Positions 20,907-30,798 are shown, numbered from the stretch's first letter. The stretch: DNA of 64,000 nucleotides from an uncultured Sulfitobacter sp. (GCF_947499945.1 NZ_CANMQD010000001.1:496001-560000); one strand, 5' to 3'. Numbers and translations: made by a program. Notes: a model not told the origin generated them from the letters alone.

Positions 20907-21925
20907 ACGCGGTAGAGTTCGATAACGTTAGCATCGTCTTTGGCGATGACCCGGCGAGTGCCCTCCCCCTGATGGACGCAGGGCAACAACGCGCCGAAAT
21001 CAGCGCCGCCTGCAACCAGATCCTTGGTGTGCACAACTGCTCGCTCACTGTGGAAGAGGGCGAAATTCTCGTGCTGATGGGCCTGTCCGGCTCTGGCAAA
21101 TCGACATTGCTGCGCGCGGTCAACGGCCTGAACCCCGTGGTGCGTGGCGAAGTTCGCGTCCGGACCGGTAACACGATGACAAGCGTGTCTGGCGCCGACC
21201 GCAAAACACTGCGCGATATAAGGCTGCGCACCGTCGCGATGGTCTTTCAGCAATTTGGCCTGCTCCCGTGGCGAAATGTGCGCGATAACGTCGGACTTGG
21301 GCTGGAACTGGACGGGCAATCCGCTGCCGTGCGCCGCAAAAGGGTGGATGATGAGCTGGAAGGCGTCGGCCTATCGGACCGCGCTGACGCTTTGGTCGGG
21401 GAGCTTTCGGGCGGGATGCAGCAAAGGGTCGGACTTGCTCGTGCTTTTGCCACAGATGCTCCGATCCTTTTGATGGATGAGCCGTTCTCGGCCCTCGACC
21501 CGCTTATCCGCTCGAGGTTGCAAGACGAGCTGCTGGAACTGCAAGCCAAACGCGGCCGCACGATCATTTTTGTCTCCCATGATCTGGACGAAGCGTTCAA
21601 GCTGGGCAACCGCATCGCCATCATGGAAGGCGGGCGGATTGTGCAATGCGGAACACCCCAAGACATCTATACCAATCCCGCCAACGATTATGTTGGCGAT
21701 TTCGTCGCCCATATGAACCCGCTCAGCGTGCTCTGCGCGCGCGACGTGATGGAGCCTGTGACGGGTGCGCCCTCAACGACCGTTGCCGCTGAGACGAGCA
21801 TCCGCGATGTGATGGCACAGCTGGGCGAAGACCAGACGACGATTGGTGTCCTTGAGGGCAAAAAAATGATCGGGCAGATTTCAAAAGACCGCATTCTCGC
21901 AAAGCTGAGCGACCCCCGCACCTAA
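20903..21925 (+). CDS. choV: Choline ABC transporter ATP-binding protein ChoV
   Basis: 340-residue ATPase of the ProV/OpuAA type. Walker A is GLSGSGKST, the signature is LSGGMQQR, Walker B is ILLMDEP and the switch His is in FVSHDLDEAF. After the ABC domain (to about residue 270) there is a short CBS-like regulatory tail (ARDVMEPVTGAPSTTVAAET) that is shorter than the tandem CBS of E. coli ProV. It powers choline import with ChoX and ChoW. The start overlaps the choW stop. Confidence 0.95.
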   Translation: MNAVEFDNVSIVFGDDPASALPLMDAGQQRAEISAACNQILGVHNCSLTVEEGEILVLMGLSGSGKSTLLRAVNGLNPVVRGEVRVRTGNTMTSVSGADRKTLRDIRLRTVAMVFQQFGLLPWRNVRDNVGLGLELDGQSAAVRRKRVDDELEGVGLSDRADALVGELSGGMQQRVGLARAFATDAPILLMDEPFSALDPLIRSRLQDELLELQAKRGRTIIFVSHDLDEAFKLGNRIAIMEGGRIVQCGTPQDIYTNPANDYVGDFVAHMNPLSVLCARDVMEPVTGAPSTTVAAETSIRDVMAQLGEDQTTIGVLEGKKMIGQISKDRILAKLSDPRT

Positions 21926-22444
21926 GCAAAACAACAAAGCAGACCACTGTGCCACCAGATTGCTGCATAAATGACGAATGGGAGCTTTTAAACCAATCGC
22001 GAAGGTTCGCTCAGGGCCGAGAGTGCAATTATGTTGAGCCTCTTGATCCGAAGGCCACTCGTCGGTCTGAATGAGCGTACCGCCTCAAAACTCCGCTAAG
22101 TTATAGTTTAGAAAAGTCCTGTCTATCTCGTCAGCCAGTTCGAGCGCGGGGTGAGCATCAGCGATGCGCTGTTCGTTTCGTGCTGCTTGCCTCGCCACGG
22201 CGTGCAGTGTCCAGATGGTTTGCTGGGGGTGGTTTAAGTCAATAGGCGAACCAAACATCAAAAGAAGCAAAGCAGCGCACACCACTCACATTACCTACGA
22301 TCACGACAAAAGGAGCAGCAAGGTACTTCTGGGAAAAACGCCAGTGCATCGTATTGCGCTTTACATCCCAAGGAGTCCGTAGAGAGACCAGCGTTAATAA
22401 AAATTGAATAAGATAGTTTGTCTTAGCGTAAATATTTGAACAAC
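21926..22444. other. Intergenic stretch between choV and tRNA-Leu
   Basis: About 520 bases. A 66-codon minus-strand frame at 22085-22285 has a helical, protein-like C-terminus (LELADEIDRTFLNYN). It has no RBS or known domain, so I do not call it a gene. No terminator for choXWV is obvious. Confidence 0.45.
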
Positions 22445-22530
22445 TGGTGCGGGCGGGGGGACTCGAACCCCCACGGGCATACGCCCAACAGATTTTAAGT
22501 CTGGTGTGTCTACCATTCCACCACGCCCGC
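22445..22530 (-). tRNA. tRNA-Leu (TAA anticodon)
   Basis: The minus strand reads GCGGGCG at the 5' end, pairing with CGCCCGC before the encoded CCA (22445-22447). The anticodon loop is ACTTAAAAT with anticodon TAA. The long variable arm (GGGCGTATGCCC) is typical of class II tRNA-Leu. The T arm contains GGTTCGAGTCC. Length is 86 bases including CCA. Confidence 0.97.
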
Positions 22531-22571
22531 AATGGGTGCAACATACCGTGCTCTGGCGCGGTGTAAATGTC

Positions 22572-23141
22572 TCAAATGTCTTCGCCGATCTTGCCCAGCG
22601 GCGCACCTTTGGCCAGCAGCGCCTTCTCTGACAACCACGGGTTATTCGCCACGGCCTCCAGCATCTGCGCGCGCGCCTCCGCGATGCGCCCGAGGTTCAT
22701 CAACGTCAGGCCCCTGCCCGATTGCGCCGCGACATGGCGTGGCTGTAGTTCCAGCGCACGGTCAAGGTCCTTTAACGCAGCAGCGTAATCCTCGCGCAAA
22801 AAACTGATGTAGGCCCGCTGGTTCCAGCCTTCGGCATAATCGGGGCAATACTCGGTAAGCCGTGTAAATTGCGCGTAGGCCTCGACAAAATCGAAACTAC
22901 CCCGCGCCGCCATGCCACGCTCCAGCACGGCTTGGGCCGCATCGTCGGGCGCACGCAGCCAGACCTTCCACATCGCATCCGAAGCAGCCTGCCCTTCACG
23001 GAAGTTCTCCGCCGCCTGCGCTTGAGCGAACAATCCTTCCAACTCTGCACTTACATCCGCAGATGCAGGGCACTCCTGCGCAGATGCAGATAAGGAAAAC
23101 GCGGGGCCGACCATCACGGCTAAGGCAAACAAGATACGCAT
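22572..23141 (-). CDS. Periplasmic tetratricopeptide-repeat protein
   Basis: 189-residue protein with a Sec signal peptide (MRILFALAVMVGPAFSLSASA, cleaved near residue 21). Three TPR-like helical pairs follow, best seen as FVEAYAQFTRLTEYCPDYAE, then YAAALKDLDRALELQPRHVA, then IAEARAQMLEAVANNP. TPR units mediate protein contacts; the partner is not evident. Similar signal-peptide TPR proteins are common in Rhodobacterales and remain uncharacterised. It lies between tRNA-Leu and the Lrp-type regulator, same strand as both. Confidence 0.85.
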   Translation of the reverse strand: MRILFALAVMVGPAFSLSASAQECPASADVSAELEGLFAQAQAAENFREGQAASDAMWKVWLRAPDDAAQAVLERGMAARGSFDFVEAYAQFTRLTEYCPDYAEGWNQRAYISFLREDYAAALKDLDRALELQPRHVAAQSGRGLTLMNLGRIAEARAQMLEAVANNPWLSEKALLAKGAPLGKIGEDI

Positions 23142-23172
23142 GTCCTATAGAATGGCGCGACACGCCCTTGGG

Positions 23173-23649
23173 TCAAGTCCCCTCCGACAGCATCACTTCC
23201 TTCACCGCTTCCATCGCCACATAGGTAGAGGTCGAGGCCACATGGGGCAGCGCCGAAATCGTATCACCCAGAAACGCACGGTAGCTGTTCATATCCCGCG
23301 TGCGCACTTTCAGAAGATAGTCAAAGTTCCCTGCGATCATATGGGCCTGCTCGATCTGCGGCACCTTTGCCACTGCTGCATTGAACGCTGCCAAAGCGGC
23401 CTCGCGCGTATCTGTCAACCGAACCTCTACAAATGCCACGTGATCAAGCCCTAGACGGATCGGATTCAGCATGGCACGGTAGCCCAGAATAACGCCGTTC
23501 TCTTCCAACCGCCGCAGCCGCGCTTGGGTGGGAGACTTGGACAGGCCAATGCGTTTGGACAGGTCGGTAATACTAATGCGTCCATCCTCGGCGAGGGTCG
23601 CCAGAATCGCCTGATCGAATTGATCCAAATCAGAAGTGTTTTGCGCCAT
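23173..23649 (-). CDS. putR: Lrp/AsnC-family activator of proline catabolism (PutR-like)
   Basis: 158-residue Lrp/AsnC regulator. The N-terminal helix-turn-helix is DGRISITDLSKRIGLSKSPT and the C-terminal RAM ligand domain includes GNFDYLLKVRTRDMNSYRAF. It is divergent from putA with a 108-base gap, the arrangement of PutR in Rhodobacter and Agrobacterium, where proline-bound PutR activates putA. The PutA here lacks its own ribbon-helix-helix DNA-binding domain, so a separate regulator is expected. Confidence 0.88.
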   Translation of the reverse strand: MAQNTSDLDQFDQAILATLAEDGRISITDLSKRIGLSKSPTQARLRRLEENGVILGYRAMLNPIRLGLDHVAFVEVRLTDTREAALAAFNAAVAKVPQIEQAHMIAGNFDYLLKVRTRDMNSYRAFLGDTISALPHVASTSTYVAMEAVKEVMLSEGT

Positions 23650-23757
23650 AAATCTGCCCTCAATGACGTGTTTGGCCCTGAATTTCGGGCATCTTCAGGC
23701 AACATGCCTGCAAACGACGTGATAAACTAGTCAAAACCCATCCATGGAGAATCCAAT

Positions 23758-26700
23758 ATGGCACGTGACACATCTCTTTCCCTGCGCGCAACCATCGACA
23801 CAGGCACCTATGCCGAACCCGATGCTGTATTGGCCACTCTTATCGAAACCGCCAACCTCTCGGCGCAGGACCGCAAGGACATTACCACATTGGCCGCTGG
23901 CCTTGTGCGCGACATTCGCGGCACCACATCACCCGGTCTGATGGAGGTTTTCCTTGCCGAATACGGCCTTTCCACAGATGAGGGTGTGGCGCTGATGTGC
24001 CTCGCCGAAGCGCTGTTGCGCGTGCCTGACGCCGAGACGATGGATGCCTTGATCGAAGACAAGATTGCCCCCTCAGACTGGGGCCGCCACATGGGCCACT
24101 CCACCTCCACTATGGTTAACGCATCTACATGGGCGCTTATGTTGACAGGCCGTGTTCTGGACGACGAGCAACCCGGCCCCGTCCGCCACCTGCGCGCCGC
24201 GATCAAACGCATGGGCGAACCTGTGATCCGCACCGCCGTAGCCCGCGCCATGAAGGAAATGGGCCGCCAGTTCGTTCTGGGTGAAGACATCAAAAAAGCC
24301 ATGAAACGCGCCGCAGGAATGGAAGCCAAAGGCTACACCTATTCCTATGACATGCTCGGAGAGGCTGCCCGCACCGAGAGCGACGCCCGCCGCTATCACC
24401 TGAGCTATTCCGACGCGATCTCTTCCATCGCCCGTGGCTGTACCCACGACGACATTCGCAAAAACCCCGGCATCTCCGTCAAACTCTCCGCCCTGCACCC
24501 CCGCTACGAAGTGGCGCAGGAAGCATCTGTGATGAAAGACCTCGTACCCCGTCTGCGTGCTTTGTGCCTGCTCGCCAAATCCGCAGGCATGGGCTTGAAC
24601 GTTGACGCAGAAGAAGCTGACCGCCTCGGCCTGTCGCTCGACGTGATCAACGCTGTGATGTCCGAGCCAGCCCTTGCAGGATGGGACGGCTTCGGTGTGG
24701 TTGTACAAGCATACGGACCCCGCGCCGCTGGCACCATCGACGCACTTTATGACATGGCAGAACGCCACGATCGCCGCATCATGGTTCGCCTCGTTAAAGG
24801 TGCGTATTGGGACACAGAAATCAAACGCGCCCAAGTTGAGGGCGTCGATGGCTTTCCGGTATTTACGCGAAAAGCGGCCACTGACGTCAGCTATATCTCC
24901 AACGCACGCAAGCTGCTGGGCATGACCGACCGCATCTACCCCCAATTCGCCACCCACAACGCGCACACCGTCGCCGCCGTTCTGCACATGGGCGAGGACA
25001 AAGAGCTGTATGAGTTCCAGCGTTTGCACGGAATGGGCGAGACACTGCACAATATCGTCCTCAAGAACCACGGCAGCCGCTGCCGTATCTACGCCCCTGT
25101 TGGCGCACACAAAGATCTGCTCGCCTATCTGGTCCGTCGCCTGCTGGAAAATGGTGCGAATTCCAGCTTCGTAAACCAGATCGTAGACGAAGACGTCGCC
25201 CCCGAAGAAGTCGCCGCCGATCCGTTCAGCAAGCTCGAAGAGAGCATTCCGGTGATACCGCGCGGTCCTGAAATCTTCCGTCCCCTGCGTGCCAACGCAA
25301 AGGGGTTCGACCTCACGCATACGCCTACACTCACCGCGATTGAACAAGCACGTGAACCCTTCGCCAATGCGACATGGACCGCCAAACCCATCATCGCGGG
25401 CGGCACTAAAGGCGGCGACGCGCAAGAAGTGGCAAACCCGACTGGCGCCACCTCCCCCGGTACAGTCCACCCAGCTACACCTGCTGACGTTGCAAAAGCG
25501 CTCGACGCGGCAAAACCGTGGGACGCACCCCTCGACGAGCGCCGCAAGGCCCTCCTGCGTGCCGCTGATATCTACGAGGAACGCTACGGCGAAATCTTCG
25601 CGCTCCTGACGCGCGAAGCTGGCAAAGGCCTCCCCGACTGCGTGGCCGAGCTGCGCGAAGGCGTGGACTTCCTGCGCTACTACGCCGCCCAAGCTACCAA
25701 TATGCCCCCCGCTGGCGTGTTCACCTGCATCTCGCCATGGAACTTCCCCTTTGCAATCTTCTTGGGACAGATCAGCGCCGCCCTTGCCGCAGGCAATGCC
25801 GTACTCGCAAAACCAGCCGAGCAAACACCACTCATCGCCCATTTGGCGATCAGTGTACTGCATGAAGCTGGCGTTCCAGCGACTGCCCTGCAACTCCTCC
25901 CCGGCGCAGGCGATGTGGGCGCGGCTCTGACTTCTGACGTACGGATCAATGGCGTCGCCTTCACTGGCTCCACTGGCACGGCACAGCGAATCCGCGCCGC
26001 CATGGCCGACCACTGCGCCCCCGGCACGCCGCTCATCGCGGAAACGGGTGGCCTCAACGCCATGATCGTCGACTCAACCGCCCTGCCCGAGCAAGCGGTT
26101 CAGGCCATCGTGGAAAGCGCCTTCCAATCCGCAGGACAACGCTGCTCCGCACTGCGCTGTCTTTATGTCCAAGCGGACATCGCCGAAGACTTCACAAAAA
26201 TGCTCATCGGCGCGATGCAAGCGCTGCAAATGGGCGATCCGTGGAACCTGAGCACAGACGTTGGCCCCGTTATCGACGAGACAGCCCGCAAAGGCATCGC
26301 CGATCACATCGCCGCCGCCCGCGCCGATGGTCGCCTTGTGGCAGAATTGCCCACACCCGATCACGGCACCTACATCGCGCCGACAATCATCAAGGTCAAA
26401 GCCATCAGCGATCTGGAGCGTGAAATCTTTGGCCCCGTCCTGCACATGGCGACCTTCAAATCCAACGAGTTAGACAAAGTCATCAACGCGATCAACGCCA
26501 CAGGTTATGGCCTCACCTTCGGCCTGCACACCCGCATTGACGACCGTGTGCAATACGTCTCCGAGCGGATCGAGGCGGGCAACATCTACATCAACCGCAA
26601 CCAGATTGGCGCAATCGTAGGCTCGCAACCCTTCGGCGGTGAAGGCCTGTCGGGTACAGGTCCAAAGGCGGGCGGCCCAAACTATCTGCCCCGCTTCTCG

Positions 26701-27171
26701 GCACCTGATCTGGCCGACGTCTCTCCCGCATGGGACAAAGCGGGCACGCTTCCGGCGCTGCCAGCGCATACACCTACTGCGCTCGACACCGTATCGCTGC
26801 CAGGCCCTACAGGTGAGAGTAACCGCCTCTCGACCCTGCCACGCGCCGCGATCCTTTGCGCAGGCCCCACAGCCGACACAGCCGCCGCACAAAAGCGAGC
26901 TGTCGAAGCACTGGGTGGCATCGCCGTTGTCGCAACAGGAAGCATTGCAGCCGATGCGCTGACAACTGGACCCGACTATGGCGGCATCCTGTGGTGGGGC
27001 GACGCAGAAACGGCACGCCAGATGGAGCAAGCATTGGCAAAGCGTAAAGGCCCTATCATGCCGCTGATGCGCGGCCTGCCCGACACTGCGCGCGTACGCC
27101 AAGAACGCCACGTCTGCGTCGACACAACTGCCTCTGGCGGCAACGCAGCCCTTCTGGGCGCCTCTGCGTAA
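23758..27171 (+). CDS. putA: Bifunctional proline dehydrogenase / P5C dehydrogenase PutA
   Basis: 1137-residue two-domain enzyme that oxidises proline to glutamate. The FAD-dependent PRODH barrel spans about 100-500, with KLSALHPRYE, GLNVDAEEADRL and VRLVKGAYWD. The NAD-dependent aldehyde dehydrogenase spans about 560-1010, with TGSTGTAQRI, ETGGLNAMIVD and catalytic Cys796 in SAGQRCSALRCLY. No N-terminal DNA-binding domain is present. The last 100 residues are a divergent tail of the kind that caps the substrate channel in long PutAs. The gene is single and is followed by a terminator. Confidence 0.97.
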   Translation: MARDTSLSLRATIDTGTYAEPDAVLATLIETANLSAQDRKDITTLAAGLVRDIRGTTSPGLMEVFLAEYGLSTDEGVALMCLAEALLRVPDAETMDALIEDKIAPSDWGRHMGHSTSTMVNASTWALMLTGRVLDDEQPGPVRHLRAAIKRMGEPVIRTAVARAMKEMGRQFVLGEDIKKAMKRAAGMEAKGYTYSYDMLGEAARTESDARRYHLSYSDAISSIARGCTHDDIRKNPGISVKLSALHPRYEVAQEASVMKDLVPRLRALCLLAKSAGMGLNVDAEEADRLGLSLDVINAVMSEPALAGWDGFGVVVQAYGPRAAGTIDALYDMAERHDRRIMVRLVKGAYWDTEIKRAQVEGVDGFPVFTRKAATDVSYISNARKLLGMTDRIYPQFATHNAHTVAAVLHMGEDKELYEFQRLHGMGETLHNIVLKNHGSRCRIYAPVGAHKDLLAYLVRRLLENGANSSFVNQIVDEDVAPEEVAADPFSKLEESIPVIPRGPEIFRPLRANAKGFDLTHTPTLTAIEQAREPFANATWTAKPIIAGGTKGGDAQEVANPTGATSPGTVHPATPADVAKALDAAKPWDAPLDERRKALLRAADIYEERYGEIFALLTREAGKGLPDCVAELREGVDFLRYYAAQATNMPPAGVFTCISPWNFPFAIFLGQISAALAAGNAVLAKPAEQTPLIAHLAISVLHEAGVPATALQLLPGAGDVGAALTSDVRINGVAFTGSTGTAQRIRAAMADHCAPGTPLIAETGGLNAMIVDSTALPEQAVQAIVESAFQSAGQRCSALRCLYVQADIAEDFTKMLIGAMQALQMGDPWNLSTDVGPVIDETARKGIADHIAAARADGRLVAELPTPDHGTYIAPTIIKVKAISDLEREIFGPVLHMATFKSNELDKVINAINATGYGLTFGLHTRIDDRVQYVSERIEAGNIYINRNQIGAIVGSQPFGGEGLSGTGPKAGGPNYLPRFSAPDLADVSPAWDKAGTLPALPAHTPTALDTVSLPGPTGESNRLSTLPRAAILCAGPTADTAAAQKRAVEALGGIAVVATGSIAADALTTGPDYGGILWWGDAETARQMEQALAKRKGPIMPLMRGLPDTARVRQERHVCVDTTASGGNAALLGASA

Positions 27172-27179
27172 ATCCAAAC

Positions 27180-27206
27180 GGTCAGCCCCTATTTGGTGGG
27201 CTGACC
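27180..27206 (+). terminator. Terminator of putA
   Basis: Nine-bp stem GGTCAGCCC/GGGCTGACC with a 9-base loop, followed by TTTCCC, starting 8 bases after the putA stop. Confidence 0.85.
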
Positions 27207-27329
27207 TTTCCCTTCATTTTGCCATTAGACTGAATTCCTCCAGCTGCACCATGACACCGCGCCGACGGCTTTCGTCCCCGCCCATCGCTTGCCCTTGACG
27301 CTCCTCGCGCAATCGCAGAACGTGGCCCG

Positions 27330-28046
27330 ATGTTTCCCATCCGTGATCATAATCCTTCTGGCCGCGTGCCTTACGTGACCTATGCGCTGATGGCCGCCAA
27401 CATCGGCATCTTCCTCAGCATGCTTCCCATCGCGGGGGATGAGCGTGCGCTGGCACAGCTCTACTACGACTACGCCCTCCTGCCGCGCCGCGTGATGGAG
27501 GGCGACGGCTTCAATGCCCTGCTCAGCTCCCAGTTCTTGCATGCAGGCTGGGCGCATATTGCTGGCAACATGCTGTTTTTATGGATCTTCGGTGATAACG
27601 TCGAGGACGAGATGGGCCATGCCCCTTTCCTCGTCTTCTACCTCGTCGCGGGTGCGCTCTCGGGCTACGCCCATGTCCTAGCCGATTCCACGTCATATGT
27701 CCCCACAGTCGGCGCATCGGGTGCCATCGCTGGGGTCATGGGCGCCTACCTTTTGTTGTTCCCAAAAGCCCGCGTCGACATTCTGTTTTTCATTAGAATT
27801 ATCCCCATCCCCGCATGGATCATGCTGATGGTCTGGTTTGCAATGCAATTCGTTGGCGGCATGGGGGCTACGCCCGAAACGGGTGGCGTCGCCTATTGGG
27901 CCCACGCAGGCGGCTTTGTCGCGGGTCTGCTATTGGCCCTTCCGCTCTGGCTGCGTCTTGGGGGGCCAAAGTTCTGGAAAGCCACCCATGGCCACCCGCC
28001 ACATCCCCCCGCCCGCTACAACATGCCAAAGGTCAAACGCAAATGA
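27330..28046 (+). CDS. Rhomboid-family intramembrane serine protease
   Basis: 238-residue polytopic membrane protein with about six transmembrane segments. The catalytic dyad is present: Ser130 in GASGAIAG and His192 in AHAGGF. The oxyanion/structural motif HAGWAHIAGNMLFL (His71, Asn80) is also intact. Rhomboids cleave transmembrane substrates within the bilayer. The hydrophilic tail (HGHPPHPPARYN) is His/Pro-rich. The stop overlaps the ATG of the following GFA gene (ATGA). Confidence 0.93.
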   Translation: MFPIRDHNPSGRVPYVTYALMAANIGIFLSMLPIAGDERALAQLYYDYALLPRRVMEGDGFNALLSSQFLHAGWAHIAGNMLFLWIFGDNVEDEMGHAPFLVFYLVAGALSGYAHVLADSTSYVPTVGASGAIAGVMGAYLLLFPKARVDILFFIRIIPIPAWIMLMVWFAMQFVGGMGATPETGGVAYWAHAGGFVAGLLLALPLWLRLGGPKFWKATHGHPPHPPARYNMPKVKRK

Positions 28047-28414
28047 GCCTCAAAATCACAGTTACCTGCCACTGCGGCGCATGCAGCGTGACTGCAACTC
28101 TACCCAATGGCTTTACCGATGCGGCACGCTGCACCTGCTCGTTTTGTAAACGCCGTCAGGCGGCGGCTGTCACCGCAACCACTGCCAGCGTTGTAGTCAC
28201 AAAAGGCGCAGACAGCCTTACAGTTTACAGCTGGGGAACCCACACGGCGAAACACTATTTTTGTAAAACGTGTGGCATCTACCTCTACCACCAACGCCGT
28301 TCCGATCCCGCACAATGCGGCATCAACCTTGGATGCATCGAGGGCGTTAACACATGGGAACATGAGCCTGTGGCGTGGACGGATGGCGTAAACCACCCCT
28401 CCGACCGCAAGTAG
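28043..28414 (+). CDS. GFA-family zinc protein (CENP-V/GFA domain)
   Basis: 123-residue protein of the GFA superfamily, named for glutathione-dependent formaldehyde-activating enzyme. Zinc ligands are all present: Cys9, Cys11, Cys14, Cys30, Cys32, Cys35, Cys74 and Cys77. The start ATG overlaps the rhomboid stop, so translation is probably coupled. Most members outside the founding enzyme have no proven activity, so formaldehyde metabolism should not be assumed. The stop lies 3 bases from the convergent suhB stop. Confidence 0.9.
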   Translation: MSLKITVTCHCGACSVTATLPNGFTDAARCTCSFCKRRQAAAVTATTASVVVTKGADSLTVYSWGTHTAKHYFCKTCGIYLYHQRRSDPAQCGINLGCIEGVNTWEHEPVAWTDGVNHPSDRK

Positions 28415-28417
28415 CAT

Positions 28418-29203
28418 TTAGCCGCGCACGAGCTTCGAGAAACCGGTAAAGATCGCTTCGTTCGCGGCGATAATCTCGCCATCCTGAACAACATCGCCGC
28501 GCGGATTGATCGGCTCGACCAGACCACCCGCCTCTTTTACGATGATTACACCCGCAGCCAAATCCCACGAGTTCAAACGACGCTCCCAGAACCCGTCATA
28601 GCGGCCCGCAGCCACATAGGCCAAATCAAGCGATGCCGCACCCCAGCGGCGAATACCCGCACAAGACGGTGCAATACGCGCCATATCCTGCAAGGTCGCC
28701 GGCAGATCAGAGCGTCCACCAAACGGGATACCCGTGGCAAAGATTGACTCGATCATCTTGTGACGCGCCGAGACGCGCATACGGCTCTCGTTCATCCACG
28801 CACCCGCACCCTTCTCAGCGAAAAACATCTCTTCTTTAGCTGCGTCAAATACAACGCCCGCGACAACCTGCCCCTTATGCTCAAGTGCTATTGAAATCGC
28901 CCAATGTGGCAAACCGTGCAGAAAATTCGTCGTGCCGTCCAGCGGATCAACAATCCAGCGGCGTGTGGGGTCTTCACCCTCCTCTGCACCACCCTCTTCG
29001 GCGATCCAGCCATAGGTCGGGCGCGCCGTGCGCAGCTCGTCCTTAATAATCTTCTCGGCGTTGATGTCAGCGCGGCTCACAAAATCGCCTGCACCTTTCA
29101 TGGACACCTGAAGCTGCTCTACTTCACGAAAGTCCTTCACCAACGCACGCCCCGCTTTACGCGCAGCCTTGATCATGATGTTAAGATTTGCACTGCCAAC
29201 CAT
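28418..29203 (-). CDS. suhB: Inositol-1-monophosphatase SuhB
   Basis: 261-residue Mg-dependent phosphatase of the IMPase family. The metal site motifs are WIAEEGG (Glu69/70), WIVDPLDGTTNFLHG (Asp86, Asp89) and NSWDLAAGVIIVKEAGG near residue 211. The length is standard. In many bacteria SuhB also associates with the rRNA transcription antitermination complex. It is convergent with the GFA gene and its 5' end is divergent from the NADP-dependent oxidoreductase. Confidence 0.95.
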   Translation of the reverse strand: MVGSANLNIMIKAARKAGRALVKDFREVEQLQVSMKGAGDFVSRADINAEKIIKDELRTARPTYGWIAEEGGAEEGEDPTRRWIVDPLDGTTNFLHGLPHWAISIALEHKGQVVAGVVFDAAKEEMFFAEKGAGAWMNESRMRVSARHKMIESIFATGIPFGGRSDLPATLQDMARIAPSCAGIRRWGAASLDLAYVAAGRYDGFWERRLNSWDLAAGVIIVKEAGGLVEPINPRGDVVQDGEIIAANEAIFTGFSKLVRG

Positions 29204-29355
29204 GTCATTACGGCCTTTGTCTTAGAGGATTTCCGCCCTCTTAGGACGTACCGCTCCAATTGCCAATAGCCAGTGACGCAGCGTGCCACTTGTGCCGCCT
29301 TGCAACTGCGATACCGTGGGCCAAATCCAATGCCAGAAACCAAAGGGAGAACACC

Positions 29356-30396
29356 ATGTCAGAGACAATGAAACAAATCGTCCTCGCCAGCCGCCCGGAC
29401 GGCGCACCGACCCCCGCCAACTTCCGCATGGAAGAATTGCCAGTGCCCACACCGGGCGAAGGCGAAGTGCTCGTGCGCGTTCATTATATGTCACTGGACC
29501 CCTATATGCGCGGTCGTATGGATGACGCAAAATCCTACGCCGCCAACATCCCAGTTGATGGCAAAATGGAAGGCGGCTCTGTCGGAGAAATCATCGCGTC
29601 GAATGCAAAAGGCTTTGAAGTTGGCGAATTCGTCATGGGCGGATTTGGCTGGGCCACACATTCTGTTGCTCCTGCTGCGGGGCTGGCCAAAATCGACCCC
29701 AACACTGCCCCCATCACATATGCTCTGGGCGTTCTCGGGATGCCTGGCCTCACAGGCTGGTACGGCCTGACGGAGCTGGGCAAACCAAAAGAGGGCGAAA
29801 CTCTCGTCGTCGCTGCGGCCACTGGCCCCGTAGGTTCCATGGTCGGCCAGATCGCCAAATCGCGCGGCCTGCGCACCGTTGGCATCGCTGGCGGACCTGC
29901 CAAATGCAAACTCGCAGTTGATCATTTCGGCTTTGACGTCTGCCTTGATCACCATGCGTATGCCACCGCGTCGGAGTTACGCGCCGCAATCAAAGAGGCC
30001 GCGCCCAAAGGCATCGACATCTACTTCGAGAACGTAGGCGGCAAAGTTCTTGAGGCTGTCATGCCTCTGATGAACCAGTTTGGCCGCATTCCGATCTGCG
30101 GCATGATCGCATGGTACAACGAAGGTGGCCTCGGCGCCGATGCGATCGAAAAAGGCCTCACCGCCCCGAAACTCTGGCGCACGATCCTTGTCAACTTTCT
30201 GAGCGTGAACGGCTTTATCATCTCCAACCACTGGAACCGCATGGGCGATTTCCACAAAGAGGTCGGCCCGATGATCGCCAACGGCACCGTCAAAGTTCAA
30301 GAGGACATCACTGAAGGTCTGGAGAACGCCCCCGACGCCTTTATCAAACTCCTGACAGGCGGCAACACCGGCAAAGCCATCGTAAAAGTCATCTAA
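29356..30396 (+). CDS. NADP-dependent medium-chain oxidoreductase (CurA/PTGR-like)
   Basis: 346-residue zinc-free MDR enzyme of the leukotriene B4 12-hydroxydehydrogenase/CurA group, which reduces C=C bonds of enones using NADPH. Visible landmarks are GEVLVRVHYMSLDPYMRGRM, the substrate-loop GMPGLTGWYGL and the Rossmann motif ATGPVGSMVGQIAKSRG. The ATG at 29356 has AGGGAGA upstream; an extension of 32 codons is not conserved in character. A terminator follows. Confidence 0.93.
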   Translation: MSETMKQIVLASRPDGAPTPANFRMEELPVPTPGEGEVLVRVHYMSLDPYMRGRMDDAKSYAANIPVDGKMEGGSVGEIIASNAKGFEVGEFVMGGFGWATHSVAPAAGLAKIDPNTAPITYALGVLGMPGLTGWYGLTELGKPKEGETLVVAAATGPVGSMVGQIAKSRGLRTVGIAGGPAKCKLAVDHFGFDVCLDHHAYATASELRAAIKEAAPKGIDIYFENVGGKVLEAVMPLMNQFGRIPICGMIAWYNEGGLGADAIEKGLTAPKLWRTILVNFLSVNGFIISNHWNRMGDFHKEVGPMIANGTVKVQEDITEGLENAPDAFIKLLTGGNTGKAIVKVI

Positions 30397-30403
30397 ACCA
30401 ATC

Positions 30404-30433
30404 CCCCGCGCGACTGTCAAAGCTAGCGCGGGG
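30404..30433 (+). terminator. Terminator after the NADP-dependent oxidoreductase
   Basis: Eight-bp stem CCCCGCGC/GCGCGGGG, with a 14-base loop, 8 bases beyond the stop. It is followed by TGCCCCTCTTTCTTTC. Confidence 0.75.
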
Positions 30434-30798
30434 TGCCCCTCTTTCTTTCTGAAATGCTGGACCCATTACCCAGCGCCCCACCTCTCTTCCGCTGTGAAAA
30501 GATCAGGCCCTTGTGTGAATGCAGCAAAAGACCGCTTCCAGTCGGAATTTACCGATGCGGCCCTATACAGAATGGCAGCTTTCCGTCGAAGAGTTGAGCC
30601 GCGCCCGCAATTCTATCGTTGTTAATAGCAGGATTGCTTTCGCGGCAATTCTCGAAGTGTGGCCGCGCGTTTTTTCAAATTGCTTCGGGAAATGGTGCAA
30701 TACTCTCTGCGAGCACCTTAGGAGTTTTAGACATCGTCATTAAGCGGGCTTATTTTATTACCATTCCGTTACGACAAGGACAAAAATATGGAAATCCA

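Noticed and set aside
22085..22285. Possible small protein upstream of tRNA-Leu.
   Set aside because: No RBS, no recognisable domain and no neighbours to support it, so left as an unassigned stretch.
24073..26013. A 646-codon minus-strand frame inside putA.
   Set aside because: Antisense shadow of a high-GC gene; no RBS, no domain.
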